Notes: a model not told the origin generated them from the letters alone. A stretch of 64,000 nt of DNA from Nocardia jiangxiensis NBRC 101359 (GCF_000308615.1 NZ_BAGB01000167.1:1-64000), one strand, 5' to 3'. Positions 27,172-36,145 are shown, numbered from the stretch's first letter. Numbers and translations: made by a program.

Positions 27172-28668
27172 ATGAATGTGACGATGCTGCTGGATATGGC
27201 GGTCGACGGCTTCGGCGACCGGGTGGTGATCGGCCGCCGCGAAGGCGGTATCACCGCCGTGCGGCTCGCGGAGATGTCCGCGGCGGGTGCGGCCGCGATC
27301 CGCGAATCCGGTGCGGACTCGGTGGTCTACCTCGCGGTCAACGGCCCGGCCTTCCCGGTCGCCATGTTCGCCGCCGCGCGGGCCGGGGTTCCGCTGGTGC
27401 CGGTGAACTACCGTCTCGGGGCGGAGCAGCTCCAGTCGCTGCTGGCCAACCATCCGCGGGCGATCGGTATCGCCGACGAGGCGCAGGTGCCGACATTGCA
27501 GGCGGCCGGGCTCACTGTGCTCACCCCCGAGCAGTGGCTGGCCAGGACCGCCCAGCCCGTCACCGCGTCGCCGGACGCCGGGGAAACCGGCGCCCCGGCG
27601 GTCGTCATCTACACCAGCGGCACCACCTCGGCGCCCAAAGGTGTGCTGCTGCGGCACGAGAACCTCACCTCGTACGTATTCGGTTCGGTCGAGTTCGGCT
27701 CCGCCGAGCCGACCGATGCCGCGCTGATCAGTGTGCCGCCGTATCACATTGCGGCAGTGGCGAATGCGATCACCAGCCTGTATTCGGGCCGGCGCACACT
27801 GGTGCTCGAGCGGTTCACTCCCGCGCAGTGGTTGCAACTGGCCCGCGAGGAGGAGATCACCAACGCGCTGGTCGTTCCGACAATGCTCGCGCGGATCGTC
27901 GAATCCGAGGCGGACAAGGCGCTGCCGTCGCTGCGCGCACTCGCGTACGGCGGCGCGCCGATGCCGACCTCGGTCATCGAGAAGGCGCTGCGGATGTGGC
28001 CGGAGGTCGGATTCGTCAACGCATACGGACTCACCGAGACCAGCTCCACCGTCGCGGTGCTCGGTCCCGAGGAGCATCGCGCCGCGCTGGCCGGCGACGA
28101 CCCCGCCGTGCGTGCTCGGCTGGGGTCGGTCGGCCGAGCGGTCCCCGGCATCGATCTGGAGATCCGGGATGCGAACGCCGTGGTGGTGGGTCCCGGCGTC
28201 ACCGGTAGCATCTGGGTCCGCGGTGAGCAGGTGTCCGCCGAGTACGCCGGCATCGGTCGCGCGGTCGACGACAGCGGCTTCTTCAATACTCGCGATCAGG
28301 GATTTCTCGACGAGGAGGGGTACCTCTACATCGGCGGACGGGTGGACGACACGATCATCCGTGGCGCGGAGAACATCGCACCGGCCGAGATCGAGGATGT
28401 CATCCTGCGGCATCCTGCCGTGCTGGATACCGCCGTCGTCGGTGTGCCGGACGAGGAATGGGGACACCGCATCGAGGCGGCGGTGGTGGTGCGCGCCGGA
28501 ATGCGGCTGGACCCCGAGGAACTGCGCGCTTATGTGCGAAATGTGCTGCGCGGCAGTAAGACACCCGAGCGGATCGTCTACTGGGACGAGTTGCCGCGCA
28601 CGGAGACCGGCAAGCTGGTCCGGCGGCACGTGCTCGAACGGATCGTCGCCGACGACCTGGTGGTCTGA
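27172..28668 (+). CDS. Acyl-CoA synthetase, AMP-binding (498 aa)
   Basis: ANL-superfamily ligase that should activate a carboxylic acid with ATP and CoA. P-loop YTSGTTSAPKGVLLRHENL, A5-type NAYGLTETSS, the hinge GGRVDDTIIRGAENIAPAEIE and the catalytic Lys in RTETGKLVRR are all present. The ATG at 27172 has TTGGAG 7 nt upstream; a TTG at 27160 is the alternative. A very strong hairpin follows the stop. With the small protein it forms a two-gene unit. Substrate unknown. Confidence 0.94.
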   Translation: MNVTMLLDMAVDGFGDRVVIGRREGGITAVRLAEMSAAGAAAIRESGADSVVYLAVNGPAFPVAMFAAARAGVPLVPVNYRLGAEQLQSLLANHPRAIGIADEAQVPTLQAAGLTVLTPEQWLARTAQPVTASPDAGETGAPAVVIYTSGTTSAPKGVLLRHENLTSYVFGSVEFGSAEPTDAALISVPPYHIAAVANAITSLYSGRRTLVLERFTPAQWLQLAREEEITNALVVPTMLARIVESEADKALPSLRALAYGGAPMPTSVIEKALRMWPEVGFVNAYGLTETSSTVAVLGPEEHRAALAGDDPAVRARLGSVGRAVPGIDLEIRDANAVVVGPGVTGSIWVRGEQVSAEYAGIGRAVDDSGFFNTRDQGFLDEEGYLYIGGRVDDTIIRGAENIAPAEIEDVILRHPAVLDTAVVGVPDEEWGHRIEAAVVVRAGMRLDPEELRAYVRNVLRGSKTPERIVYWDELPRTETGKLVRRHVLERIVADDLVV

Positions 28669-28684
28669 ACGCGTACACCTGTCG

Positions 28685-28725
28685 ATACCGATGCCCCTTC
28701 CGGAGTCCGGAAGGGGCATCGGTAT
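28685..28725 (+). terminator. Strong terminator hairpin after the acyl-CoA synthetase
   Basis: Perfect 20-bp arms (ATACCGATGCCCCTTCCGGA and its complement) around a single G, directly followed by TTTCGGG. It lies 16 nt past the stop codon. Confidence 0.92.
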
Positions 28726-28757
28726 TTTCGGGCTCACGCACTGCTGTCATCGCTAAC

Positions 28758-28821
28758 TTAGATATCTAACTGATGCACAAACCTCCATCAACCTCTTTCA
28801 CTTAGTATACTTTCTAGGTAA
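28758..28821. promoter_or_regulatory. Two operator-like elements before the MaoC-type gene
   Basis: TTAGATATCTAA (28758-28769) is a perfect 12-bp palindrome inside CTAACTTAGATATCTAACTG. CTAGGTAA (28814-28821), after TATACTTT, repeats the core of the sites at 14582 and 4946. Both are upstream of the start at 28910. Confidence 0.5.
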
Positions 28822-28909
28822 GGTGGGGTCTGCGCCCCTCAGGTATGGGGCCCTGTCGCCGAACCACGGCACGGGTCCACATCGGCTCACGACCACGGAG
28901 GTAATACGG

Positions 28910-30181
28910 ATGACGACGGCGGAAGAGACGCAGAAGGACGCACCGAAGGTGTACACCTTCCGCGACGAGGACATCCAGCGCGCACACGATCTTGTCGGCA
29001 TCTATCACGCGGTCACCCAGCGTGAGCAGTTCACTCGCGCAACGCCCGACGTCATGCGCAATTTCGCGCGCAGCTACGGCGACGACAACCCGCTGTTCGT
29101 CGACGAGGAGTACGGCCTCGACACCCGCTGGGGCGGGCAGATCGCACCTCCGATGATCAATATCGCGCTGACCCGGGAGCTGCGTGCGGATCCGGTCCCG
29201 AAACAGCAGCGCCGCCCGTCGTTCCGCGGTATCCACGTGTTCGTCTCGGGTACCACCACGGACTGGTACCGCCCGGTGTACGACGGCGACACCCTGTACT
29301 CGTTCCAGGGTTTCAGCGACGTGGAGCTCAAGGAGTCCGAGTTCGCAGGTCGTTCGCTGATCGTCACGCGCTCGCACGTCCAGATGAACCAGCGCGCCGA
29401 GGTCGTACAGGTGCAGAAGGTGATCACGATCCACACCGAGCGCCACGAGTCGAAGAAGCGCAACAAGTACCAGGCGATCGAGCCGGCCTCCTACACTCCC
29501 GAGGATATCGCGAAGATCGACGAGATCTATGCGGCCGAGCAACGCCGGGGCGCGAATACCCGCTACTACGAGGATGTTTCGGTCGGCGAGAGCCTCGGCA
29601 CCATGGCCAAGGGGCCGCTGACGACCACCGATATGGTCGTCTTCCATTCCGGCGGTTACGGTTTCGCCCCGTACACCCCTTCGACCGCGCGCCTGACCTA
29701 CAAGAATCGGCAGCGCATCGCCCCGTTCTACATCCCGAACGAGCAGGGCATTCCCGATGTCGCACAACGCATTCACTGGGACAGCGACTATGCCCGATCG
29801 ATCGGCCTGCCCGCCGCCTACGACTACGGCATGATGCGCGACTGCTGGCTCTCGCACTACCTCACCGACTGGATGGGCGACGACGCGTGGCTGGTGAGCA
29901 TGTCGAGCCAGATGCGGAAGTTCAACTACCAGGGCGACACTCACACGATCACCGGTGAGGTCGTCGGCAAGCGGGTCGACGGTGACCGCCATCTGGTCGA
30001 TGTCGAGTTCCGCGGCACCAGTCAGCGCGGCGAGATCACCTGTCCGGCGACCGCGACCATCGCCCTGCCGAGTCGCGAGGCCGGACTGGTCGCCTTGCCG
30101 ACCCCGCCGAAGGAGCTCGAGGTGGTCGCGGCGCAGATGCTCGCCCGGCACGGCGAGCTGCGTGCCGCGAAACGCGGCTGA
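28910..30181 (+). CDS. MaoC/FAS1-like dehydratase, double hotdog (423 aa)
   Basis: Two hotdog domains. The first (about 25-190) begins REQFTRATPDVMRNFARSYG with DDNPLFVDEEYG, typical of the FAS1-like dehydratase domain; the second (about 230-423) carries YYEDVSVGESLGTMAKGPLTTTD and a closing EFRGTSQRGEITCPATATI. Such proteins hydrate bulky 2-enoyl-CoAs in actinobacterial steroid and terpenoid routes. The ATG at 28910 follows GGAGG by 8 nt. It is a single-gene unit. Its 383-nt downstream spacer holds only a hairpin at 30448. Distinct from the shorter MaoC protein at 46532. Confidence 0.88.
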   Translation: MTTAEETQKDAPKVYTFRDEDIQRAHDLVGIYHAVTQREQFTRATPDVMRNFARSYGDDNPLFVDEEYGLDTRWGGQIAPPMINIALTRELRADPVPKQQRRPSFRGIHVFVSGTTTDWYRPVYDGDTLYSFQGFSDVELKESEFAGRSLIVTRSHVQMNQRAEVVQVQKVITIHTERHESKKRNKYQAIEPASYTPEDIAKIDEIYAAEQRRGANTRYYEDVSVGESLGTMAKGPLTTTDMVVFHSGGYGFAPYTPSTARLTYKNRQRIAPFYIPNEQGIPDVAQRIHWDSDYARSIGLPAAYDYGMMRDCWLSHYLTDWMGDDAWLVSMSSQMRKFNYQGDTHTITGEVVGKRVDGDRHLVDVEFRGTSQRGEITCPATATIALPSREAGLVALPTPPKELEVVAAQMLARHGELRAAKRG

Positions 30182-30447
30182 ATTCGGAACTCGGACGGGC
30201 TCGCCGGGGTGCGCACCGCGCCGCCGGCGAGTGCGTCATATGTCGGGCAGGTTCGACGACGTAGGTCCTTCATGCCGTGTCGGACCGTTCACATCCATGC
30301 ATGCGCCCGAAAATCCTTCTGCCGCAGCGACTTGCGTGCCATGAGCGGTTTCGATCCCTACTTGCCGGTCGAAGATCTAGCGCGCACTTGGAGGTCTGTC
30401 GCCGCGCCTACGACCGGTCCGGCGTTCGCCCGGTTTCTCCACCTGCT

Positions 30448-30483
30448 CACCATCGGCGGCGGACGCGACCGCCGCCGATGGTG
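30448..30483. terminator. Hairpin between convergent maoC-like and tetR genes
   Basis: CACCATCGGCGGCGG pairs perfectly with CCGCCGCCGATGGTG around a 6-nt loop. It is 82 nt past the tetR stop and 266 nt past the MaoC-type gene, and could end both transcripts. I see no gene in the rest of 30182-30564. Confidence 0.7.
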
Positions 30484-30564
30484 CGGAACGGCAACTCCGC
30501 ACGCTGTTCTGCGTGTGGTCTGTACACGCCGGCGGCCGATCGTGTGCCGAGGTGCCGCAGAGTC

Positions 30565-31206
30565 TCAAGATCGTTGGCGGCCGAGGGCTTCGAGTAGTCC
30601 GTCGATCACACCGATGGCCTCGTCGCGGGCTCGGAGAGGATCGGCGGAGTTGGCGACGAACTGTGCGGCCTCATCGGTGGCCGCGAGCAGCACATGCGCC
30701 AGCACATCGAGTGGCTGGGGGGTCATCGTGCCCTGGTCCACTGCGCGTGCGAGCAATGCGCGTATCGACCCGAGCCCGAACTCGACCTGAAGCTCGCGCC
30801 ACTGCTGCCAGCCGAGGATGGCGGGACCGTCCACCAGCAGGATGCGCTGGACCTCGCCGGTCAGCGACGATTTCAGGTAGGCGCGCAGGCCTTTTCGGAG
30901 ATCGGCCAGCGCGTCGTCGGTCTGGTCCGGCTGCGGCGCCTGACTGTGCACCTGTTCGGCGACGGCGAGAAATACGGCCCTGAACAGCGCCAGCTTATTG
31001 GGAAAGTGGTGGTACAGCGCGCCGCGGGTGCCTACGCCGGCAGCTGCGACGATCTCCTCGGTTCCTGTTGCGTGATAACCCTTTTCGACAAACAGCCGGC
31101 GTGCCGCGGCGATGAGTGCGGCGCGGGTGGCCTCGGCTCGGTCGGCGATCTCGGCCGTGCGCACGGGCCGCTTCTCGGATTTCGCCGCCGATTGACCCTT
31201 GTACAT
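30565..31206 (-). CDS. TetR/AcrR-family regulator (213 aa)
   Basis: HTH: ATRAALIAAARRLFVEKGYHAT, EEIVAAAGVGTRGALYHHFPNK. The C-terminal domain holds a QRILLVDGPAILGWQQWREL stretch known from many TetR repressors of the AcrR type. ATG at 31206 has GGAGG 11 nt upstream; an ATG at 31242 is possible. Two 15-bp near-palindromes overlap and precede the start, so autoregulation is very likely, with control of the divergent amidohydrolase at 31338. Confidence 0.92.
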   Translation of the reverse strand: MYKGQSAAKSEKRPVRTAEIADRAEATRAALIAAARRLFVEKGYHATGTEEIVAAAGVGTRGALYHHFPNKLALFRAVFLAVAEQVHSQAPQPDQTDDALADLRKGLRAYLKSSLTGEVQRILLVDGPAILGWQQWRELQVEFGLGSIRALLARAVDQGTMTPQPLDVLAHVLLAATDEAAQFVANSADPLRARDEAIGVIDGLLEALGRQRS

Positions 31207-31238
31207 ACAGCTTGTATCCTCCACATGCAGATTGTATG
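31204..31238. promoter_or_regulatory. Paired TetR operators between tetR and the amidohydrolase
   Basis: CATACAGCTTGTATC (31204-31218) and CATGCAGATTGTATG (31224-31238) agree at 12 of 15 positions and begin exactly 20 nt apart, about two helical turns. Each is a near-palindrome of CATRCA and TGTATS. The left one covers the tetR start codon. Confidence 0.8.
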
Positions 31239-31337
31239 TCACCGACCATACAAGGATAGCGACATAGGCCTACCGGTCCGATCGGCCTGGTTGGACCGTA
31301 TCGCCTGGCACCTGCAAGTCCGGAGCAAGGAGACAGT

Positions 31338-32753
31338 GTGGCTGACACACCCGGCAAGATCGTGATTTTTTCGGCGGACGGGCACGCGGGGGCCAAACGG
31401 ATGAAGGACTATCTGCCGTACTTCGCCCGCGACGTTCGTGACACCGTCGCCGACCTTCTGGTCGAGGAGGAACGCGCGTATCGCCGCATGATCGCGCCGG
31501 ACTTCACCTCACGGCCTGCCGAACAGAAACCCGAGGGCTCGGAGCGGTTGTGGTCCCCGGCGGCTCCCGAACGCTTCGGGGGCTGGGACATCGCGGTTCG
31601 CATGGAACAGCTGAACCGCGAAGGGGTCGCGGGCGAATTGCTGGTGCCGGGGCACCAGTTCTCCTCGCTCCCGTTGTTCAGCGTGGTCAACAAACCGTTC
31701 GAGGCGGACCTGCGCACGGCGGGCGTGCATGCCTACCACCGTTGGCTGGCCGATTTCATGGCCGGGGGCGATGGTCGCCTGCACGGCATGGCCGATCCGG
31801 GGCCGTGTCACGACATCGATGCTGCCGTCCGCGAACTGCGATGGGCCCGGGAACACGGCTTCGTCAGCGTAGGGGTGCCCGGCATCATTGAGGATCCGAG
31901 TCTGCCCTCGCTGCTCAGCGACCACTACGAGCCGTTCTGGCAGGCATGTGCCGACCTGGACATGACCCTGATGGTGCACGCCGGGTGGGGGTTCCCGCAG
32001 GGCCGCTATCAGGAGTTCATCTCCGCATTCGTCACCACGCACCTGGGTGAGCAGGAGGCCACCCAGATGCTGGCCGCCCAGCAGCATCTCGACGAGGAGG
32101 CGCGGGCGGCGCTGCAGAAAGAATTCGCCGAGTCCCCGGCCTCGCCGTTCCGTCTGGATTTCGGTCCGCGGCGGCTGCTCTGGCAGCTGATGCTGGCCGG
32201 TGTCTTCGACCGCTACCCCTCGTTGCGCTTCGTGCTGGCCGAAGTCCGTTCGGACTGGGTCCCGGCGACGTTGCAGCTCTTGGATTCCTGGTACGAGCAG
32301 CGGACGACGCCGCTGAAGATGCGTCCGAGCGAATACTGGGCGCGACACTGCTTCGCGACGCCGTCGTCGATCCACAAGGCCGAGGTGGAGGCCCGCGAGG
32401 CCGTCGGTGTCGAACGGCTGATGCTGGGCATCGACTATCCGCACCCGGAAGGGATGTGGCCGGACACCTGGGACTGGATCCGGGTGGCATTCGACGGCGT
32501 TCCCGAGAGCGAGGCACGACTGATTCTCGGGGAGAACGCGCTGCGTGCGTTCCCGGTCGACGCTGCGCACATTCGAGCCGTCGCCGAACGGATCGGCCCC
32601 GATCCGAGTCGCTTGCTGAGTGATCGAGAGGATGTGCCCGCTGGGCATATCGAGCATTTCCATCGCAGAAGCGGATTCCTGCGTCCCGCTGAACGAGTGG
32701 ATACCGATGCCACCCTCGAACTCGCCGATGAAGACCTCCGGTTGGTCGGTTGA
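31338..32753 (+). CDS. Amidohydrolase family 2 protein (471 aa)
   Basis: TIM-barrel metal-dependent hydrolase/decarboxylase of the ACMSD-like group. SADGHAGA near the N-terminus gives the first metal-binding D-x-H; MVHAGWG supplies a barrel His, and LGIDYPHPEGMWP carries the late Asp/His in a form shared with the second family member at 59991 (CDYPHSDSNWP). Members of this group cleave C-C or C-N bonds or decarboxylate. The GTG at 31338 has AAGGAG 5 nt upstream. It is divergent from tetR and 130 nt before a SnoaL-like gene that it may accompany. Confidence 0.88.
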   Translation: MADTPGKIVIFSADGHAGAKRMKDYLPYFARDVRDTVADLLVEEERAYRRMIAPDFTSRPAEQKPEGSERLWSPAAPERFGGWDIAVRMEQLNREGVAGELLVPGHQFSSLPLFSVVNKPFEADLRTAGVHAYHRWLADFMAGGDGRLHGMADPGPCHDIDAAVRELRWAREHGFVSVGVPGIIEDPSLPSLLSDHYEPFWQACADLDMTLMVHAGWGFPQGRYQEFISAFVTTHLGEQEATQMLAAQQHLDEEARAALQKEFAESPASPFRLDFGPRRLLWQLMLAGVFDRYPSLRFVLAEVRSDWVPATLQLLDSWYEQRTTPLKMRPSEYWARHCFATPSSIHKAEVEAREAVGVERLMLGIDYPHPEGMWPDTWDWIRVAFDGVPESEARLILGENALRAFPVDAAHIRAVAERIGPDPSRLLSDREDVPAGHIEHFHRRSGFLRPAERVDTDATLELADEDLRLVG

Positions 32754-32883
32754 GCGGTCGGCAGCCACCAGGCCACACATGACCGCCGACGTCGGCAGCG
32801 GCGGTCTCGGCAACCCACGGCATCGCTGGGCCGTTGACTCGATGCTGCTACCAGGAATGTCACAACGATTACGAGGGAGTTCC

Positions 32884-33465
32884 ATGACGGATTACGCAGA
32901 GGTCGAAAGAGAGTTCAAGCGCTACTTCATGACGGGTCCGGTGCTGGAGGACTGGACGGCATGGGTGGATCTGTTCGCAGAGGACGCAACGTATTTCGAC
33001 CATTTCTACGGAACATTCACCGGCCGTGCGGAGATTGCGGCGTTCATCGAAGGTACGATGGGCGCCTCGCCTCATGTCTATACCGTGCTGAAGTGGTATG
33101 TCATCGACGGAAATCGAGTCGTTTATCAGGCGCTCAATCGCGCCGACAACCCGGAGCCGGGCGTGCCGCCGATCGACTTCCCCTCCTATCAAGTCATCGA
33201 CTACGCCGGAGGCGGTAAATGGAGTCGCGAAGAAGACATCTGGATCATGGGCGAGATGAAGAGCTTCGCCCGCGCTTACGCAGAGGCGGAACGACGCTTT
33301 CCGCAAGCCTTGGAGGACAAGCTGTCCCGCAATGACTGGGGTGACTGGGTGCGCTGGGCACGCCCCGAACCAGGACACGTCGCCCGCCCATCGTGGTTCG
33401 GCCGGGCGGACTTCAGACCATTCGCCAGCATAGACGACATCGACGTCGGCGTGCGATCTCACTAG
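32884..33465 (+). CDS. SnoaL/NTF2-like protein (193 aa)
   Basis: Starts MTDYAEVEREFKRYFMTGPV with GAGGGAG before the ATG at 32884. The pattern FAEDATYFDHFYGTFTGRAE, a central V-rich sheet (VLKWYVIDGNRVVYQALNR) and EEDIWIMGE is that of the NTF2/SnoaL fold used by small isomerases, hydratases and dehydratases. A C-terminal tail of about 50 residues rich in Trp is extra. Following the amidohydrolase, it could act on the same substrate. Exact reaction unknown. Confidence 0.82.
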   Translation: MTDYAEVEREFKRYFMTGPVLEDWTAWVDLFAEDATYFDHFYGTFTGRAEIAAFIEGTMGASPHVYTVLKWYVIDGNRVVYQALNRADNPEPGVPPIDFPSYQVIDYAGGGKWSREEDIWIMGEMKSFARAYAEAERRFPQALEDKLSRNDWGDWVRWARPEPGHVARPSWFGRADFRPFASIDDIDVGVRSH

Positions 33466-33484
33466 GGTCCGCGCTGATCGAAAG

Positions 33485-33657
33485 GGCTCTGCCGCAATGG
33501 ATTGCGCGCGCCCGGATCGGTCGGACCGCGGCCCTGGTCGAGGATGTCGCGCACCTGAACATCATCGCGGCGCTCGAGCATCGACAGACGGGGCGTCGAC
33601 CATGTGCTTCTGCCGGTGCGCGAACACGCTATCGGCGTCGCGGGCGCGCAGCAGCTT
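33485..33657 (-). pseudogene. Fragment duplicating the 3' end of the gntR gene
   Basis: On the minus strand LLRARDADSVFAHRQKHMV is followed, in another frame, by a DDVQVRDILDQ-type end. These match LLRARDADGVFAHWQKHMV and EDVQVRDILD of the intact gntR (33807-34601). DNA similarity to 33767-33930 runs through the stop region. Only the last 40 or so codons survive with a frameshift. It lies directly downstream of the intact gene in the same direction, as left by a decayed tandem duplication. The rest of 33466-33806 holds only the short repeat at 33748. Confidence 0.82.
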
Positions 33658-33747
33658 GTGTCCCGTCCATCCCGGCGAGTTTCGCCATGTTCCGCCTCGA
33701 GAACGCGGACGCGCCGGGATCGACCAGCTGCTCGGAAATGAGTCTGC

Positions 33748-33781
33748 GGTTCTCCCGCAACGGAGGTTCTCCCGCAACGGA
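33748..33781. repeat. 17-bp perfect tandem duplication
   Basis: GGTTCTCCCGCAACGGA occurs twice in direct succession in the spacer between the gntR remnant and the intact gntR gene. Confidence 0.9.
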
Positions 33782-33806
33782 TTACGGGCCCTCGGGCCGG
33801 GGGCGA

Positions 33807-34601
33807 TCAGTCGAGGATATCGCGAACCTGAACGTCCTCACGGCCCTCCAACAACGAGAGCCGGGCGTTGACCATGTGCTTCTGCCAGTGCGCGAACACG
33901 CCGTCGGCATCGCGGGCACGCAGCAGTTTGATCAGGCGGCGGCAGGAACGGATCTCGAGTTTGTAGGAGGACTCGTAGCGTTCCTTGTCCGCACGGGTCT
34001 CGAACAGCACCGCACCGGTGTGGCGCTCGGTGATCTCGTGCAGCATGCCGGCGATGATGGCGAGCGTCGCGTTTCCCGACAACTGCACGATCCGCAGGTG
34101 GAAGGCCGAGGTCCCGGCCGCCAGATTGTCGGAGGCGAAGGCGGCGGGGATGTCCTCGTCGACGATGCGCTCGAGCTCGTCGAAATCTTCCTCGGTGCCC
34201 TCGGTCGCGAGAATGCGTGCTGCATCGGGCTCGATGGCCTCGCGCGCGACGAAGACGTCGGCGACCGTGGCGCCGGAGAGTTCGAGCAGCAGCGATGCCG
34301 GTCGGGCGACGATCTCGGGACCGGGCACGCAGACGCGGGCGCCGGAGCGCGAGCCGCGGCGCACCTCGACGAGTCGTTCGGATTCCAGGACGCGCACGGC
34401 CTCGCGCAATGTGGGCCGACTGACCGAGTAGTGCTCCATCAGTTCGGCCTCGTGGGGGAGGTGGTCACCGTCCTTCAGCTCGCCATCGATGATCATGCGG
34501 CGAAGGTTGTGTGCGACCAGCTGGGCGGTCTTGGGCGTGCGGATCGCGCGTGAGGCCGCGCCGCGCGAATCGAAGATCGGTGCCAGGGCCCTGTCAGCCA
34601 C
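33807..34601 (-). CDS. GntR/FadR-family regulator (264 aa)
   Basis: Winged HTH near residues 22-90: AQLVAHNLRRMIIDGELKDG, LPHEAELMEHYSVSRPTLRE, AVRVLESERLVEVRRGSRSG. The C-terminal all-helical FCD domain has D-x3-R (VFVAREAIEP), FHLRIVQLSGN and a late H (FAHWQKH), which usually bind a metal and a small acid ligand. GTG at 34601 follows GGAGG by 6 nt. It stands alone; the AT-rich stretch around 34720 with ACTAGGTTTAATAAG may be its promoter/operator. Related in family to the regulator at 61346, though not a close copy. Confidence 0.93.
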   Translation of the reverse strand: MADRALAPIFDSRGAASRAIRTPKTAQLVAHNLRRMIIDGELKDGDHLPHEAELMEHYSVSRPTLREAVRVLESERLVEVRRGSRSGARVCVPGPEIVARPASLLLELSGATVADVFVAREAIEPDAARILATEGTEEDFDELERIVDEDIPAAFASDNLAAGTSAFHLRIVQLSGNATLAIIAGMLHEITERHTGAVLFETRADKERYESSYKLEIRSCRRLIKLLRARDADGVFAHWQKHMVNARLSLLEGREDVQVRDILD

Positions 34602-34817
34602 GTGCTTCCTCCCAATGGATCGTTATCGTCGACCGGTTCGACCGGGTGGCCGAGCCGATGCTCGCCGGTAGCCTATGCGCCGCTGCATATTCACGGTTTT
34701 CCTTGAACGCCAGAATATATCGTACTAGGTTTAATAAGTTTTGCAGGTCTACGCGTAGTCGTCGAGTGGCGATGTTCCGGCGATCGGTGTCACGGACATC
34801 CGGAACATCGCTGGTCG

Positions 34818-35552
34818 TCAGCTGTTGCTCGGCCGGGTCGGCGACGGTGTGCGCGACTGTGCTCGTTGCGCCTGGAGCTGATCGAACTTCTGCGTGCCGG
34901 CCGCGATGCCCACCGGGATGGCCACCGCGGCACCGCCGAGACTGGCACCCAATCCGCCCACGGCCACCGCACCCACCGCGCAGGTCGCGACGACGGCCGG
35001 AATGGTCATCGTCCCCAGCGTGGCCAGGGACAGCAGGGTTCCGCCGGTGGCGATTCCGAACGGGCAACCGAGCGCTATGCCGATCACGGAGCCGCCCAGT
35101 GCGCCGACCGCCATCGCCAGACCCATGTGCGGCGCTGCCGCGGCAACCGATTGATTGATATCCGACATGAGGTCCTCGGGCGCCGACTGCGCCGCAACCG
35201 TGTTCGGGCGGCTCGCGATGTCCGATGATGTCCGGGGAGGGGGCGCATCGACGGTGGTGGCTTCGGGTGTGGCGGGTAGGTCGATCGGTGTGCCCAGGAC
35301 GGTGTTCCCCGCCGCATCGCGCAGGTCGAACCCATTGGGCCGCACCGCGACTGTGCCGATCGGCGTACGTACGGCCGCAATGCCGGTGGCGACGTCGTCG
35401 GCGAAGACGACCCCGGGCGCGAGTTCGGTATGCAGCCAATCCTGTGGCGGTGTGGTCGCCGGGGTGGTGTCGGCGTGTGCGGCGCCCGCCGCCGCGACAA
35501 CTGCCGTGGCGATGAGGGCGGTGACGGCGGCGCCGTGTGTACTGCGTTTCAT
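34818..35552 (-). CDS. Secreted glycine-zipper protein (244 aa)
   Basis: A signal peptide is evident: Lys-Arg start, hydrophobic Ala/Val/Thr core and AHA before DTTPAT (cleavage near residue 28). A Pro/Thr-rich middle is followed by a hydrophobic Gly/Ala segment (about 140-215: LGGSVIGIALGCPFGIATGG, then VGGLGASLGGAAVAIPVG) with GxxxG spacing that could pack in a membrane. It shares the G-C-P-x-G-x2-TGG motif with the next gene and overlaps it by 4 nt (ATGA), so the two are co-translated. Probably a cell-envelope protein of a Nocardia-type family; function unknown. Confidence 0.78.
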   Translation of the reverse strand: MKRSTHGAAVTALIATAVVAAAGAAHADTTPATTPPQDWLHTELAPGVVFADDVATGIAAVRTPIGTVAVRPNGFDLRDAAGNTVLGTPIDLPATPEATTVDAPPPRTSSDIASRPNTVAAQSAPEDLMSDINQSVAAAAPHMGLAMAVGALGGSVIGIALGCPFGIATGGTLLSLATLGTMTIPAVVATCAVGAVAVGGLGASLGGAAVAIPVGIAAGTQKFDQLQAQRAQSRTPSPTRPSNS

Positions 35553-36052
35553 TTCGACTCCTCCGTGGACTCTGTGGACGGCACCTGCTGCGCGATCAGG
35601 CCCCGGGCATGGAGCGAGCTGTACTGCTGGCTCATTGCGTTGGCCAAACTCGGTGTGCCGGTGACGATTCCGCCGACCGTTGCGCCGAGAAAGCCCAGCG
35701 CCGCCCCGCCGACGACGCATCCGCCGATAATGCCCACCGGGGTCAGCACCGGTACCGGAATCGTCAGTGAGCCGCCGGTCACCGCGCCGAGTGGACAGCC
35801 GACCGCGATACCGGCTGCCGTGCCCACGACCTGGCCGACTATCGAGGTGCCGGCCCACGCACCGGCGATTGCGTCGAAGGCCTCGAGATATTCGGTGCGA
35901 GGGTCGGTCGAGGTGGCAGCGGGAACGGGGGTTGGATCGGCCGGTGTGCTGGTTGCCGGTTGGTCCGCGGCTGCGACAGCGGGCTCCGCGGCCGCGACCG
36001 AGATGGAGGCGGCAATGGCCACAAGGGCCGCCGCCCAGGTGGTGTAACGCAT
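35549..36052 (-). CDS. Secreted glycine-zipper protein, paralogue of the downstream gene (167 aa)
   Basis: Short signal peptide (Arg start, Ala/Ile/Val core, likely cleavage after AVA or AAA near 22-28), a Thr/Pro linker, then a Gly-rich hydrophobic region: GTAAGIAVGCPLGAVTGGSL and GGCVVGGAALGFLGATVGG, followed by a polar tail. The GCPxGxxTGG block and repeated GxxxG equal those of the protein at 34818. The pair may form an envelope channel or scaffold, but that is inference. First gene of the two; AAAGAAG lies before the ATG. Confidence 0.78.
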   Translation of the reverse strand: MRYTTWAAALVAIAASISVAAAEPAVAAADQPATSTPADPTPVPAATSTDPRTEYLEAFDAIAGAWAGTSIVGQVVGTAAGIAVGCPLGAVTGGSLTIPVPVLTPVGIIGGCVVGGAALGFLGATVGGIVTGTPSLANAMSQQYSSLHARGLIAQQVPSTESTEESK

Positions 36053-36145
36053 CGATTCTTCTTTCTGAAGGTGAACAGGGACGAGCTACTCGCCGGGTAG
36101 GCGTTGCCGCACGTGGGGGTGAGCGGCTTTTCTCGCCGGGGTCGT

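Noticed and set aside
33748..33781. CRISPR or satellite array
   Set aside because: Only two directly adjacent 17-bp copies without spacers; no cas genes in the window.
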